The notes: generated from the sequence alone by a model not told the origin. Positions 44,478-54,382 are shown, counted from the stretch's first letter. The stretch is DNA of 64,000 nt from Aquitalea pelogenes (GCF_001515305.1 NZ_LNQV01000014.1:1-64000), one strand, 5' to 3'. Made by a program: numbers and translations.

Positions 44478-45392
44478 GTGTCTTCACCTGCCCCCTCCCC
44501 GCGCAGCGCCCTGGCGCTGGCCCAGTTCAAGATCCTGCTTTCCGCACTCGGTTTTGGCAGCATGGCCATTCTGGCGCGCTTTGCCTACGCCGATGGCGTG
44601 TCCACGCCCAGCCTGCTGTTCCTGCGCTTTTTCCTGGCTGGCATCCTGCTGCTGCCCTGGGTGTTATGGAAGAAGCTGCCGTGGCCACGCGGCCGGGCAC
44701 TGCTGGTGCTGATCGCCATGGGCAGCATGGGCTATGCCGGCATGGCCGCCTGTTATTTTTCCGGCCTGCACTATGCCAGCGCCGGCACCATCGCCCTGCT
44801 GCTCTACCTGTTTCCTGCCATCGTGCTGGTGCTGTCCACCCTGTTGCTGGGTGAACGCTTTAGCCGCAGACGCCTGCTGGCGCTGGCACTGGCGCTGGGC
44901 GGGCTGGTGATCACCATCGGTCTGGAACTCTCCGCCCAACCGCTGGGACTGCTGCTGGGTCTGGGTTCGGCCATCATCTATTCGCTGTACATCCTGGCCG
45001 GCAGCCGTTACACCAGCGAGTGTGATCCGCTGACGTCCGCTTGTGTGGTGGTGTTTTCCGCTGCCAGTTGCTACGGGGTGTATCTGGCCAGTACCGGTTT
45101 TCACGGCCCGGCCAGCCTGCACGGCTGGCTGTCGGTATTGGGCATTGCCTGCTTTGGCACAGTGGCGGCACTGGCACTGTTCCTGTCCGGACTGGCCCAA
45201 ACCGGTGCCACCCAGGCCTCGCTGATTTCCACCGCAGAACCAGTGGTCACCATCCTGCTGGCCTGGCTGTTACTGGGCGAACCGCTGGGCTGGAGCCAGG
45301 TGCTGGGTGGCGGGCTGATTCTGGCAGCGGTGGTATTGATCAGCCGCGAAGCGCGGCCGGAGCAGGTGCAACTGACCGAGCTGCATGACTGA
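44478..45392 (+). CDS. EamA/DMT family transporter
   Basis: 304-residue drug/metabolite-transporter superfamily protein with ten predicted helices in two EamA repeats. The repeats are recognisable at 'ALGFGSMAILARFAYADG...LRFFLAGILLLPW' and 'LGLGSAIIYSLYILAGSRY...SAASCYGVYLAS', each ending near 'ALLLYLFPAIVLVLSTLLLGERF' and 'ISTAEPVVTILLAWLLLGEPL'. Probably exports a small amphipathic metabolite; substrate unknown. GTG 44478 start. The following gene begins 26 bases later on the same strand. Confidence 0.93.
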   Translation: MSSPAPSPRSALALAQFKILLSALGFGSMAILARFAYADGVSTPSLLFLRFFLAGILLLPWVLWKKLPWPRGRALLVLIAMGSMGYAGMAACYFSGLHYASAGTIALLLYLFPAIVLVLSTLLLGERFSRRRLLALALALGGLVITIGLELSAQPLGLLLGLGSAIIYSLYILAGSRYTSECDPLTSACVVVFSAASCYGVYLASTGFHGPASLHGWLSVLGIACFGTVAALALFLSGLAQTGATQASLISTAEPVVTILLAWLLLGEPLGWSQVLGGGLILAAVVLISREARPEQVQLTELHD

Positions 45393-45418
45393 AACCGGAC
45401 AATACAAAGGGAACATCA

Positions 45419-45817
45419 ATGAAATACGGTCTGACCGGCCTGCTGCTGGCAGGGCTGTGCAGCAGCATGGCGCTGGCTGCCAGCGACAGCTGCCAGAATG
45501 CCATGACGCAGACGGACATGAATGTCTGCGCGGCCAAGACGCATGACCTGGCGGATACACAGCTGAACAGCCTCTACAAACAGTACCGCCAGCGCCTGGC
45601 TGCCGACGACCAGCAACGGCTGACTGTTGCCCAGCGTGCCTGGATAGGCTACCGGGATGCTGCTTGCCGCTTTGAAACCGCCCAGGTCAGTGGTGGCAGC
45701 ATCTTCCCGACCATCTGGTTGCAATGCCTGACCGGCAAGACGGAGAACCGCATCAAGGAGCTGCAAAAACTGATGCAATGCAAGGAAGGCGACCTGGACT
45801 GCCCGTCATTGCAATAA
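45419..45817 (+). CDS. Lysozyme inhibitor LprI-like protein (DUF1311)
   Basis: 132 residues with signal peptide (about 1-20, 'GLCSSMALA'). The mature part 'SDSCQNAMTQTDMNVCAAKTHDLADTQLNSLYKQYRQRL' and 'LTVAQRAWIGYRDAACRFET' is the LprI/DUF1311 pattern with paired cysteines. In mycobacteria LprI inhibits lysozyme; here only the domain is shown. A further pair of cysteines ends the protein ('MQCKEGDLDCPSL'). GGGAAC ribosome site. Confidence 0.88.
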   Translation: MKYGLTGLLLAGLCSSMALAASDSCQNAMTQTDMNVCAAKTHDLADTQLNSLYKQYRQRLAADDQQRLTVAQRAWIGYRDAACRFETAQVSGGSIFPTIWLQCLTGKTENRIKELQKLMQCKEGDLDCPSLQ

Positions 45818-45851
45818 AACGCTACACGGCATGGCGGAAGATGCCGGTGGC

Positions 45852-46331
45852 TCAGGCACCTGCCTTCCAGTGCCCGCTCTTGCCACCTTCTTTTTCCTGC
45901 AACTGCACGGCAGATATCACCATGCCACGGTCCACCGCCTTGCACATGTCGTAAATGGTGAGCAGGCCGACGCTGGCTGCGGTAAGGGCTTCCATTTCCA
46001 CCCCGGTCTGGCCGCTGCACTCGGCAGTCACGGTAATACCGACACTGCTGGCGGCTTCGTCCAGCGCAAATTCAACAGCCACGCGGGTGAGCGCGATGGG
46101 GTGACAGAGCGGAATCAGGTCGGCAGTGCGCTTGGAAGCCATGATGGCGGCGATGCGGGCAATGCCCAGCACATCGCCCTTTTTATGATTGCCATCGCGG
46201 ATCAGGGCCAGGGTGGCAGGCAGCATGCGGATACTGCCCTGCGCCACCGCACGGCGACGGGTGACCTCTTTGTCACCCACGTCCACCATGTGGGCCTGGC
46301 CACTGGCGTCGAAATGCGTCAGTCCGGACAT
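45852..46331 (-). CDS. moaC: Cyclic pyranopterin monophosphate synthase MoaC
   Basis: Second step of molybdenum cofactor synthesis, converting 3',8-cyclo-H2GTP to cPMP. 159 residues. '[29 protein letters not shown]' opens the protein, '[30 protein letters not shown]' and '[28 protein letters not shown]' are the active-site segments with the conserved K, H and D. GGAGG ribosome site before ATG 46331. It lies 62 bases after the small membrane protein gene on the same strand. Confidence 0.96.
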   Translation of the reverse strand: MSGLTHFDASGQAHMVDVGDKEVTRRRAVAQGSIRMLPATLALIRDGNHKKGDVLGIARIAAIMASKRTADLIPLCHPIALTRVAVEFALDEAASSVGITVTAECSGQTGVEMEALTAASVGLLTIYDMCKAVDRGMVISAVQLQEKEGGKSGHWKAGA

Positions 46332-46393
46332 CAAAACCTCCAGCAAGCGGCAGCACTGACTGCCATCTGATTTGAATGGCTGGCAGTGTGCGG

Positions 46394-46573
46394 CTATCGG
46401 ATCAATTTGCCAATCAGCCAGAAGAGGGAGAGCAACAGCCCCAGACCGCCCGTCCATTTGCACAGCCGCAGGCTGAGTTGAAGGTAGCGCGGGTTGCGGG
46501 TGAGGGCATAGCAGATGGCCGCCCAGCCAAACGCCAGGATGATGACAATCGCCCACAGCCGCCACCACAGCAT
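46394..46573 (-). CDS. 59-residue membrane protein directly downstream of lpxC
   Basis: A short open frame too small for ordinary cut-offs. It starts [20 protein letters not shown] (first helix about 5-22), continues '[20 protein letters not shown]', and ends with a second hydrophobic segment '[18 protein letters not shown]'. The ATG lies just two bases after the lpxC stop codon, suggesting translational coupling. Two transmembrane helices with a basic loop in between and Arg at the C-terminus make a real protein plausible. No family known to me. Confidence 0.65.
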   Translation of the reverse strand: MLWWRLWAIVIILAFGWAAICYALTRNPRYLQLSLRLCKWTGGLGLLLSLFWLIGKLIR

Positions 46574-46575
46574 GC

Positions 46576-47490
46576 TTACACCGCCTCGGGCAGACGATGG
46601 AAGCTGGACGGGGCGTCCAGCGGGTCGACAAAGCTGGCGTATTCCCAGGCATCCGGGGTTTCCAGCAGTTTGCGCAGCAGCTTGTTGTTCATCGCATGGC
46701 CGGATTTATGGCCGGAGAAGGCGGCAATCAGCGGGTGGCCGACAATGTAGAGGTCGCCGATGGCGTCCAGAATCTTGTGACGCACGAATTCATCGGGGAA
46801 GCGCAGGCCTTCCGGATTGAGCACGTATTCATCATCAATCACGATGGCGTTATCCAGGCTGCCGCCCAAGCCCAGTCCATGCTGGCGCATGTATTCCACT
46901 TCATGCATGAAGCCGAAGGTGCGGGCGCGGCTGATTTCATCCAGATAAGAGCTGCTGGCAAAGTCGATTTCGACTTTTTGCGGTGCCAGATTGAAAGCCG
47001 GGTGATTGAATTCGATGGACAGGGTGATCTTGAAGCCGTCCAGCGGGTCCAGCCTGACCCATTTGTCGCCTTCGACGATTTCCACCGGCTGTTTCACCCG
47101 GATGAAGCGTTTGGGCACGGACTGCTCGACCACACCAGCACTTTGCAGCAGGTAAATGAAGGGGGCGGCGGAGCCATCCATGATGGGGATTTCCGCCGCC
47201 GTCACCTCGACGACAAGGTTGTCGATGCCAAAGCCGGCAAAGGCTGACATCAAATGCTCGATCGTGCCGACACGCACGCCGGTGTCTGTCACCAGCGTGG
47301 AGGAGAGGCGCGTGTCGTTGACGAGCGCAGGCTCGACTTTCACATCCACCGGCTCGGGCAAGTCGGTTCGGCGAAAGACGATGCCGGTGTCGGGCGCTGC
47401 CGGCAGCAGGGTGAGTTTCACCCGCTCGCCAGAATGCAAGCCGACACCTGTGGCGCTGATCGCTTGTTTTAGCGTGCGCTGGAATATCAT
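46576..47490 (-). CDS. lpxC: UDP-3-O-acyl-N-acetylglucosamine deacetylase LpxC
   Basis: Committed, zinc-dependent step of lipid A synthesis. 304 residues. Zinc ligands are seen in '[11 protein letters not shown]' (first His) and '[10 protein letters not shown]' (His and Asp), and the catalytic His in '[13 protein letters not shown]'. '[21 protein letters not shown]' begins the protein as usual. It stands at the end of the dcw cluster beyond ftsZ, the common proteobacterial position, with a probable own promoter. Confidence 0.97.
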   Translation of the reverse strand: MIFQRTLKQAISATGVGLHSGERVKLTLLPAAPDTGIVFRRTDLPEPVDVKVEPALVNDTRLSSTLVTDTGVRVGTIEHLMSAFAGFGIDNLVVEVTAAEIPIMDGSAAPFIYLLQSAGVVEQSVPKRFIRVKQPVEIVEGDKWVRLDPLDGFKITLSIEFNHPAFNLAPQKVEIDFASSSYLDEISRARTFGFMHEVEYMRQHGLGLGGSLDNAIVIDDEYVLNPEGLRFPDEFVRHKILDAIGDLYIVGHPLIAAFSGHKSGHAMNNKLLRKLLETPDAWEYASFVDPLDAPSSFHRLPEAV

Positions 47491-47520
47491 GTGAAGCTCT
47501 CAGGCAATCGGGAAAACCCG

Positions 47521-47530
47521 ATTCTAGCAC
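47521..47530 (-). promoter_or_regulatory. Probable extended -10 promoter for lpxC
   Basis: On the minus strand the sequence reads GTGCTAGAAT, that is TGC plus TAGAAT, an extended -10 element, 31 bases before the lpxC start codon, in the 114-base ftsZ-lpxC gap. The -35 region is poor, as tolerated with extended -10 boxes. Confidence 0.45.
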
Positions 47531-47604
47531 AGGCTTTCGCCATGCTTTATTGATTGCTAATCACACGTTAATAGTATTTAACTATTTATCCTGGCAGACC
47601 TTTC

Positions 47605-48789
47605 TTAATCTGCCTGCTTGCGCAGGAAGGCCGGAATGTCATAGCTGTCGCTCACTTCCGGGTTGGAGAAGTCGGTGGACGGCGCAGCGCGGCGACGGCC
47701 CTGACGCATGATGGCCGGGGTATCGAAATCGTCGTAGTTGATGACTTCCACCGCACGGTCGTCGGTGCCGGTCTTGACGATCTTGATGTACTCCGGACGC
47801 TCTTCGCGTACCGGCTTTTGCTGCCCCAGGCCGGTGGCAATCAGGGTGACACGGATGGTGTCTTCCGGCATTTCTTCCACTTCGGCGGTACCGAACTTGA
47901 TCTGTGCATCTTCGTCGGCGTACTGACGGATGATGCCCATGATTTCGCGGTATTCGCTCATCTTCAGGCAACCCGGTGCGGTGGAAATGTTCACCAGCAC
48001 GCCACGTGCGCCTTCCAGGGTGATGTTGTCCAGCAGCGGGCTGGCCACGGCTTGCTCGGCGGCCACGCGGGCACGGTCGATGCCGGAGGCGTAGGCAGAA
48101 CCCATCATCGCCAGGCCCATTTCACCCATCACGGTGCGTACGTCGGCAAAGTCGACGTTGATCAGACCGGGGCAGGTAATCACTTCGGCGATACCGGCTA
48201 CTGCGCCCTTGAGCACGTCGTCGGCGGCACGGAAGGCTTCACGCATGGTCACGTCGTCGCCCAGTACTTCCATCAGCTTTTCGTTGGGGATGACGATCAG
48301 CGAGTCAACATGCTTTTTCAGGTCTTCGATACCGCTCTGGGCTACTTTCAGGCGCTTGCCTTCGTGCTCGAACGGACGGGTGACCACACCTACGGTCAGG
48401 ATGCCCAGTTCCTTGGCCACTTCAGCCACCACCGGGGCAGCACCGGTACCGGTACCACCGCCCATGCCGGCAGTCACGAACACCATGTTGGCGCCACGCA
48501 GGGCGTCGGCAATGCGTTCGCGGTCTTCCAGCGCGGCGCTGCGGCCCACTTCCGGGTTGGCACCGGCACCCAGACCACGGGTCAGGTTGTTGCCCAGTTG
48601 CAGTTTCTGCGGCGACTTGTTGCGCTGCAGGGATTGCGCGTCGGTATTGGCGCAGATGAATTCAACGCCATGCACATGGCTGCTGATCATGTTGTCGATG
48701 GCATTGCAACCGCCGCCACCTACACCGATCACTTTGATCACAGCCGCGTTGGCGGTCTCTTGCATTACTTCAAAAACCATTCCGCTCAT
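47605..48789 (-). CDS. ftsZ: Cell division GTPase FtsZ
   Basis: Tubulin-like GTPase forming the division ring. 394 residues. The nucleotide-binding 'VIGVGGGGCNAIDNM' (about 21-35) and the tubulin signature 'GMGGGTGTGAAPVVAE' (about 111-126) are intact, as is the T7 loop 'NVDFADVRTVM'. The C-terminal tail 'SYDIPAFLRKQAD' is the FtsA/ZipA-binding peptide. Start ATG 48789 fits GAGGAG upstream; ATG 48780 (MVFEVMQE) is possible. Follows ftsA after 95 bases. Confidence 0.97.
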   Translation of the reverse strand: MSGMVFEVMQETANAAVIKVIGVGGGGCNAIDNMISSHVHGVEFICANTDAQSLQRNKSPQKLQLGNNLTRGLGAGANPEVGRSAALEDRERIADALRGANMVFVTAGMGGGTGTGAAPVVAEVAKELGILTVGVVTRPFEHEGKRLKVAQSGIEDLKKHVDSLIVIPNEKLMEVLGDDVTMREAFRAADDVLKGAVAGIAEVITCPGLINVDFADVRTVMGEMGLAMMGSAYASGIDRARVAAEQAVASPLLDNITLEGARGVLVNISTAPGCLKMSEYREIMGIIRQYADEDAQIKFGTAEVEEMPEDTIRVTLIATGLGQQKPVREERPEYIKIVKTGTDDRAVEVINYDDFDTPAIMRQGRRRAAPSTDFSNPEVSDSYDIPAFLRKQAD

Positions 48790-48884
48790 TTGCCTCTCCT
48801 CAAGTTTAAGATGAGCTTGCATTCCACTATTTACTGCTGCCCGAAAAACAAAAATCACAGCAGCGGCCACCCGGCCGCCGTTGC

Positions 48885-50123
48885 TTAGAAATTACCGGCG
48901 AACCAGGCCTTCATGCGGCCAAACAGCTGGCCCACACCCGCGCTTTCCACTTTGGGTCCGCTATGGGTCTGGATCTGGTCCTTGCCGTACAACAACAGGC
49001 CGACACCGGTCGAGAAACGTGGCGTCTTCACCACCTCGGCCAGGCCGCCTACATACTTGGGCACGCCCACGCGCACCGGCATGTGGAACACTTCTTCTGC
49101 CAGTTCCACCATGCCCGGCATCAGGCTGGCACCGCCGGTCAGCACGATGCCGGAGGACAGCAGGTCCTCGAAGCCGCTGCGGCGCAGTTCCTGCTGTACC
49201 AGCTGGAACAGTTCTTCCACCCGTGGTTCCACCACTTCGGCCAGCGTGGCGCGCGACATCTGGCGCGGCCCGCGCTCGCCCACACCCGGTACTTCGATCA
49301 TCTGGCCCGGATCGGCCATGCTCACCAGCGCCACGGCATGCTGGATCTTGATGTCTTCCGCTTCCTTGGTAGGCGTGCGCAGCGCCATGGCGATGTCGTT
49401 GGTGATCTGGTCACCGGCAATCGGAATCACCGCGGTATGACGGATGGCACCGTTGGCATACACGGCGATGTCGGTGGTGCCGCCACCGATGTCGATCAGG
49501 CATACGCCCAGGTCTTTTTCGTCTTCCGACAGCACGGCAATGGCCGAGGCCATCGGTTGCAGCACCAGGTCGGACACTTCCAGACCGCAGCGACGCACGC
49601 ATTTGGTGACGTTTTGCGCAGCAGACACCGCGCCGCTGACGATGTGTACCTTGGCTTCCAGGCGCACGCCGCTCATGCCCAGCGGTTCGCGCACGCCTTC
49701 CTGGCCGTCGATGCTGTATTCCTGGGTGAGGATGTGCAGCACCTGGTGGTCCGGCGGGATGGTGACGGCGCGTGCGGTTTCAATCACGCGGTCGATGTCC
49801 ATCTGGGTGACTTCGCGGTCCTTGATGGCCACCATGCCGTGCGAGTTGATGCTCTTGATGTGCGAACCGGCAATCCCGGCAAACACCTCGTGAATCTTGC
49901 AGTCGGCCATCAGTTCGGCCTCCTCCAGTGCACGCTGGATGGCCTGCACGGTGGATTCGATATTCACCACCATGCCGCGCTTCAGACCACGTGACGGGGT
50001 CTGGCCCATGCCGATGATGTTGAGCTGGCCGTCATCCAGGACCTCCGCGACAATCGCCACGATCTTGGACGTTCCGATGTCCAGGCCGACCAGCATGTTC
50101 TTGCTTTCCTTAGGTTTGCTCAC
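48885..50123 (-). CDS. ftsA: Cell division protein FtsA
   Basis: Actin-like protein that tethers FtsZ to the membrane. 412 residues. 'MLVGLDIGTSKIVAIVAEVL' (phosphate-1 motif), 'VCLIDIGGGTTDIAVYANG' (phosphate-2), 'GIVLTGGASLMPGMVELAEEVF' (adenosine motif). The C-terminal 'LFGRMKAWFAGNF' is the amphipathic membrane-targeting helix. Placed 19 bases after the repaired end of ftsQ. Confidence 0.97.
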   Translation of the reverse strand: MSKPKESKNMLVGLDIGTSKIVAIVAEVLDDGQLNIIGMGQTPSRGLKRGMVVNIESTVQAIQRALEEAELMADCKIHEVFAGIAGSHIKSINSHGMVAIKDREVTQMDIDRVIETARAVTIPPDHQVLHILTQEYSIDGQEGVREPLGMSGVRLEAKVHIVSGAVSAAQNVTKCVRRCGLEVSDLVLQPMASAIAVLSEDEKDLGVCLIDIGGGTTDIAVYANGAIRHTAVIPIAGDQITNDIAMALRTPTKEAEDIKIQHAVALVSMADPGQMIEVPGVGERGPRQMSRATLAEVVEPRVEELFQLVQQELRRSGFEDLLSSGIVLTGGASLMPGMVELAEEVFHMPVRVGVPKYVGGLAEVVKTPRFSTGVGLLLYGKDQIQTHSGPKVESAGVGQLFGRMKAWFAGNF

Positions 50124-50142
50124 CTGTCGCTCCAGCTAGGTA

Positions 50143-50867
50143 TTACTTTTTCACTTGTGCCGGCGGCGCTTTGTAATCAGGCATCCGCACAGCAAATCCA
50201 TTGGGGTAGCGCATGTCCACGTAATCGATGTGGTACGCAGCGCTGCCAGCTTGTCTTTCCAGTACTGGGCGAATCGCTCCACCCGCAAATCCACGTCACC
50301 CCGACCCAGGTCCAGCTTGATGCCGTTATCCAGGTCCACTTGCCAGGCCCGACGCGGTGACAGCCAGATTTCCTGCGGGGCCAGCCCCGTCGGTTTCAGT
50401 CCCTGACGCAAACGCGCCAGCATGGCTGTCATGTCCTTTTCTGCCCCTGCCGGGCCATGAAACACCGGCAGTTGCTGGTCGCTGGCGGCGTCGAAGCGGT
50501 CGCCGTGGCTGTCCACCAGCCCGTTTTCGCCCCAGCGCGCCTGCGCCACATGTTCTTCCACTGCAATTTCCAGTGCATCCGGCCAACGCCGGCGCACCTG
50601 TGCGTCCCGCACCCAGGGCAGCTTGCCAAACGCCGCCCGGGTCTTGTCGATGTCCAGCGTGAAGAAAGTACCCGTCAGCTCGTGCTCGGCAATGAAGCGC
50701 AGCTGTTCCGGCGTCACTCTTTTCATCTGTCCCTGGATCTGGATTTTCTTCACCGGAAACACCGGTGCGTGTGTCACCCAGAATCCACCTGCATACAACA
50801 GCATCAGCAGCGAGGCACCCAGCAGGAAATTGGCCAGGCCTTTCAGCAGCTGATGGTTATCCCACAT
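50143..50867 (-). CDS. ftsQ: Cell division protein FtsQ, apparent frameshift near C-terminus
   Basis: Bitopic divisome protein connecting FtsL/FtsB with later proteins. Single transmembrane helix about residues 14-34, then a POTRA domain ('[25 protein letters not shown]') and the beta domain ('[34 protein letters not shown]'). From about position 50234 the displayed frame gives a meaningless tail ending at 50151. One more C in the CC at 50233-50235 gives [12 protein letters not shown], '[12 protein letters not shown]', and a stop at 50143, which matches the family C-terminus. Total about 241 residues when repaired. The start overlaps the end of ddl. Confidence 0.9.
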
Positions 50868-51768
50868 GCACCATATCCAGCACGTTCAGGCACAGGTCCT
50901 CATAGCTGATGCCCTGGGCGCGCGCGGCCATCGGCACCAGGCTGTGGCTGGTCATGCCCGGATTGGTGTTCACTTCCAGCAGGTAAATGCCACCTGCTTC
51001 ATCCATCAGGAAATCCACCCGGCCCCAGCCCTGACCGCCCAGTACCTGGAAGGCTTGCAGGCACAGTGCGCGGGCGCGCTGTTCCACTTCTTCACTCAGG
51101 CCGGACGGGCAGCGGTATACCGTGTCGTCGCGGAAATACTTGGCCTGGTAGTCGTAATACTCGGTGGCCGGTTCGATCTTGATGGTGGGATAGGCCTGGC
51201 CATCAATCACGGCACAGGTGTATTCGCCACCACCGACAAAACGCTCGGCCAGCACCAGCGGGTCGTACTTGCGGGCTTCCGCAAACGCTGCTTTCAGTTC
51301 GCCCGGCTGCTTGACCTTGGTCACGCCAATGCTGGAGCCTTCGGTCGCCGGCTTCACGAACAGCGGCAGGCCCAGTCGTGCTTCCACGGCGGCAAAGTCG
51401 CTGTTTTCGTCCAGCAGTTCGAACTCCGGAATCGGCAGGCCGGCACCGCGCCACAACAGCTTGGTACGCCATTTGTCCATGCAGATGGCCGAAGCCATCA
51501 CGCCACAGCCGGTATACGGAATGCCCAGGGTTTCCAGTGCACCTTGCAGAGTGCCGTCTTCGCCAAACGGGCCGTGCAGGATGATGAACACACGCTCGAA
51601 GCCTTCTTCTTTCAGTGCTGCCAGCGGTTTTTCGGCCGGGTCGAAGGCATGGGCGTCCACACCGCGCGAACGCAGCGCGTTCAATACGCCGTTGCCGCTC
51701 ATCAGCGAGATTTCACGCTCGGCGGAGCTGCCACCCATCATCACTGCCACTTTGCCGTACTGCTTCAT
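50857..51768 (-). CDS. ddl: D-alanine-D-alanine ligase
   Basis: ATP-grasp ligase making the D-Ala-D-Ala dipeptide for peptidoglycan. 303 residues, DdlB-like. '[26 protein letters not shown]' (substrate/first domain), '[29 protein letters not shown]', '[15 protein letters not shown]' (ATP-binding) and '[27 protein letters not shown]' (metal-binding) are typical. Between murC and ftsQ as usual for dcw clusters. Confidence 0.96.
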   Translation of the reverse strand: MKQYGKVAVMMGGSSAEREISLMSGNGVLNALRSRGVDAHAFDPAEKPLAALKEEGFERVFIILHGPFGEDGTLQGALETLGIPYTGCGVMASAICMDKWRTKLLWRGAGLPIPEFELLDENSDFAAVEARLGLPLFVKPATEGSSIGVTKVKQPGELKAAFAEARKYDPLVLAERFVGGGEYTCAVIDGQAYPTIKIEPATEYYDYQAKYFRDDTVYRCPSGLSEEVEQRARALCLQAFQVLGGQGWGRVDFLMDEAGGIYLLEVNTNPGMTSHSLVPMAARAQGISYEDLCLNVLDMVHVG

Positions 51769-51821
51769 TTCTCTTCCTTACTGGGAGGGCCTGTCCCCTC
51801 CCGCCAAAATTCGCCTGGCGC

Positions 51822-53216
51822 TTACAGCTTGCCGGCCACCAGCTTGCCCGGCACCGCACCGATGGAACCGGCACCCATGGTGATCACCACATCGCCATCG
51901 CGGGCGATGTCCATGATGGTGCGCGGCATGTCGGCAATCTGCTCGACAAACAGCGGCTCCACCTTGCCCGACACGCGCACCGCTCGGGCCAGTGCACGGC
52001 CATCGGCGGCCACGATGGGCGCTTCACCGGCGGCATAGACTTCGGACAGCAGCAGCGCATCCACGCCGTTCAGCACTTTGACAAAATCTTCAAACAGATC
52101 GCGGGTACGGCTGTAACGGTGCGGCTGGAAAGCCAGCACCAGCCGTTTGTCCGGGAAGGCACCGCGTACTGCGGACAGCGTGGCGGCCATTTCCACCGGG
52201 TGGTGGCCGTAGTCGTCCACCAGAGTGAAGCTGCCACCGTCAGGTAGCGCCACTTCGCCATAACGCTGGAAGCGACGGCCCACACCGGCAAATTCGGCCA
52301 GACCGCGCTGGATGGACGGAATATCCGCACCGCATTCCAGACCGATGGCAATGGCCGACAAGGCATTCAGCACGTTGTGACGGCCCGGCAGGTTGAGCAC
52401 CACCGGGAAGCGCTGTTGGCTGCCATTGTTGACCACCACGTCAAAATGCATCTGGCCCCCGGCCGCAACCACGTTGTCGGCATAGATGTCGGCCGAATCG
52501 TCCAGACCGTAAGTGGTGACCGGCTTGGTGATGCGGCTGCGGATTTCGCGCACGTTCGGGTCATCCACGCACAGCACGGCACGGCCATAGAAGGGCAGGC
52601 GGTGCAGGAAGTCGACAAAAGCCTGTTTGAGCTTGTCGAAGCTGTGGTCGTAGGTGTCCATGTGGTCGGCGTCGATATTGGTGACCACCGCCATCACTGG
52701 CGTCAGGTGCAGGAAGGACGCGTCCGATTCGTCGGCCTCCGCCACCAGGAATTCGCCGGAACCCAGCTTGGCATTGGTGCCAGCTGCGGTCAGCTTGCCG
52801 CCGATCACGAAAGTCGGGTCCAGCCCGGCTGCCGCCAGCACCGATGCCGTCAGGCTGGTGGTGGTGGTTTTGCCGTGGGTGCCGGCAATGGCAATGCCCT
52901 GCTTGAAGCGCATCAGCTCGGCCAGCATCATGGCGCGCGGAATCACCGGGATGCGGCGCTCGCGGGCGCGCAGGACTTCCGGGTTGTCTGCCTTCACTGC
53001 GGTGGAAGTCACCACCACATCGGCACCTTCCATATAGGTTGCATCATGGCCAAAGAACACGCGTGCGCCCTGGCTTGCCAGGCGCTGGGTGGCGGCACCA
53101 TCGGCCATGTCCGAACCGGACACGGTGTAGCCGAGGTTCAGCAGAACCTCGGCGATGCCGCACATGCCGACACCACCGATGCCGACGAAGTGAATGTGTT
53201 TGACCCTGTGTTTCAT
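51822..53216 (-). CDS. murC: UDP-N-acetylmuramate-L-alanine ligase MurC
   Basis: Adds L-alanine to UDP-MurNAc. 464 residues: '[28 protein letters not shown]' (N-terminal nucleotide-sugar domain), ATP site '[21 protein letters not shown]' (about 109-129), 'ADESDASF', '[10 protein letters not shown]', and C-terminal '[20 protein letters not shown]'. murB is not located next to it. 39 bases after murG. Confidence 0.97.
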   Translation of the reverse strand: MKHRVKHIHFVGIGGVGMCGIAEVLLNLGYTVSGSDMADGAATQRLASQGARVFFGHDATYMEGADVVVTSTAVKADNPEVLRARERRIPVIPRAMMLAELMRFKQGIAIAGTHGKTTTTSLTASVLAAAGLDPTFVIGGKLTAAGTNAKLGSGEFLVAEADESDASFLHLTPVMAVVTNIDADHMDTYDHSFDKLKQAFVDFLHRLPFYGRAVLCVDDPNVREIRSRITKPVTTYGLDDSADIYADNVVAAGGQMHFDVVVNNGSQQRFPVVLNLPGRHNVLNALSAIAIGLECGADIPSIQRGLAEFAGVGRRFQRYGEVALPDGGSFTLVDDYGHHPVEMAATLSAVRGAFPDKRLVLAFQPHRYSRTRDLFEDFVKVLNGVDALLLSEVYAAGEAPIVAADGRALARAVRVSGKVEPLFVEQIADMPRTIMDIARDGDVVITMGAGSIGAVPGKLVAGKL

Positions 53217-53255
53217 GTTCTTTCTCGTTGCTTCCGGCCGCTTGGGGCTGCCGTA

Positions 53256-54350
53256 TTACTGTTCGTCCGCCAGCGCCTGGCACAGATCGGCCACCCGGGC
53301 AGCTGCGCCGGGGCGGGCCAATGCATGGGCATGGCTGGCAAGTTCCAGCAGACGGGGCCGGTCAAGACCAGCCAGAACGTCTGCCAGCTTTTGTGCTGTC
53401 ATTTCCTGCTGCGGCAAATGGATGGCCGCGCCTTCCGCTGCCATCCACTTGGCGTTGTCACGCTGGTGCGCGGTGGTGGACACCACCAACGGCACCAGAA
53501 TGCTGGCCACGCCAGCTGCGCACAGCTCGCTTACCGTAATGGCACCGGCGCGGCAGATGATCAGGTCGCAGTCGGCCAGGCGGCTGGGCATGTCATCGAT
53601 AAACGGCAACAGCGTCACATCCTGTTCCAGACCGGCGGCACGATAGGCTGCCTCCACCTCGGCAAAGTTCGCCTCCCCGGTCTGATGGGTCAGCTGCGGC
53701 CGCTTGTCCTCTGGCAGCAGTGCCAGCGCCTGCGGCAGGGTCTGATTCAACACCCGCGCACCCAGGCTGCCACCCACTACCAGCACCCGTAGCGGGCCAC
53801 TGCGTCCGGCCATACGCTGTGCCGGAGCCGGCAGGGCTTCGATTTCCTGGCGTACCGGGTTACCCGTTACCAGCGCCTTGGGCCCGCTCTTGGCTGCGCT
53901 GCCGTCAAAACCGCACACCAGCTTGCGGGCAAACGGCAGCAAGGCCTTGTTGCTCAACAGCAGGCTGGCATCGGCATTCACCAGTACCAGCGGCTTCCAC
54001 AGCAGGCCGCTCATCACGCCACCGGGCAGGCAGACATAGCCGCCCATGCCCAATACCACATCCGGGCGATGACGCAGCAACAGCTGCGCCGAACGCACGA
54101 ACGCACCGCACAACTGCAGCATGCCCTTGAGCGAGCCGATCAGGCCCTTGCCGCGCACACCATGGAATGCCAGCCGCTCCAGCGGGATGCCGGTGGGCGG
54201 CACCAGCTTGTTTTCCATGCCGCGCTCGGTACCCAGCCACACCACTTTCCAGCCGCGCGCTTGCAGCGCTTTGGCCACGGCAAGGCCGGGGACAATGTGT
54301 CCGCCCGTACCTGCTGCCATTACCATGACCGTTCTGTTCGTCATCTTCAT
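53256..54350 (-). CDS. murG: UDP-GlcNAc:lipid I GlcNAc transferase MurG
   Basis: Peripheral membrane GT28 glycosyltransferase converting lipid I to lipid II. About 364 residues: 'VMVMAAGTGGHIVPGLAVAKAL' (glycine-rich loop 1), 'VVLGMGGYVCLPGGVMSGLLWKPLVLVN', 'VLVVGGSLGARVLNQTLP' (loop 2), 'ICRAGAITVSELCAAGVASILVPLV'. The start is ATG 54350 or the ATG at 54344; an AAGG lies four bases before the first. The ATG overlaps the stop codon of the vestigial ftsW tail described at 54350-54382. Confidence 0.95.
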   Translation of the reverse strand: MKMTNRTVMVMAAGTGGHIVPGLAVAKALQARGWKVVWLGTERGMENKLVPPTGIPLERLAFHGVRGKGLIGSLKGMLQLCGAFVRSAQLLLRHRPDVVLGMGGYVCLPGGVMSGLLWKPLVLVNADASLLLSNKALLPFARKLVCGFDGSAAKSGPKALVTGNPVRQEIEALPAPAQRMAGRSGPLRVLVVGGSLGARVLNQTLPQALALLPEDKRPQLTHQTGEANFAEVEAAYRAAGLEQDVTLLPFIDDMPSRLADCDLIICRAGAITVSELCAAGVASILVPLVVSTTAHQRDNAKWMAAEGAAIHLPQQEMTAQKLADVLAGLDRPRLLELASHAHALARPGAAARVADLCQALADEQ

Positions 54351-54382
54351 CAAACCTTGTAACCGCGCATGATGCGCTGATT
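54350..54382 (-). repeat. Vestigial second copy of the ftsW 3' end
   Basis: On the minus strand these bases would encode [11 protein letters not shown]-stop, the same peptide that ends the real FtsW ([11 protein letters not shown]-stop at 54465-54497). Within the shared codons the DNA differs almost only at third positions (for example CGT/CGC, GGC/GGT, AAA/AAG, GTG/GTT). The two copies are about 80 bases apart. Confidence 0.75.

Noticed and set aside
48800-48884. Possible terminator between ftsA and ftsZ (GC-rich imperfect hairpin near 48863-48883)
   Set aside because: The stem is imperfect and the T-rich part is interrupted and distant, and ftsZ is expected to be co-transcribed with ftsA.
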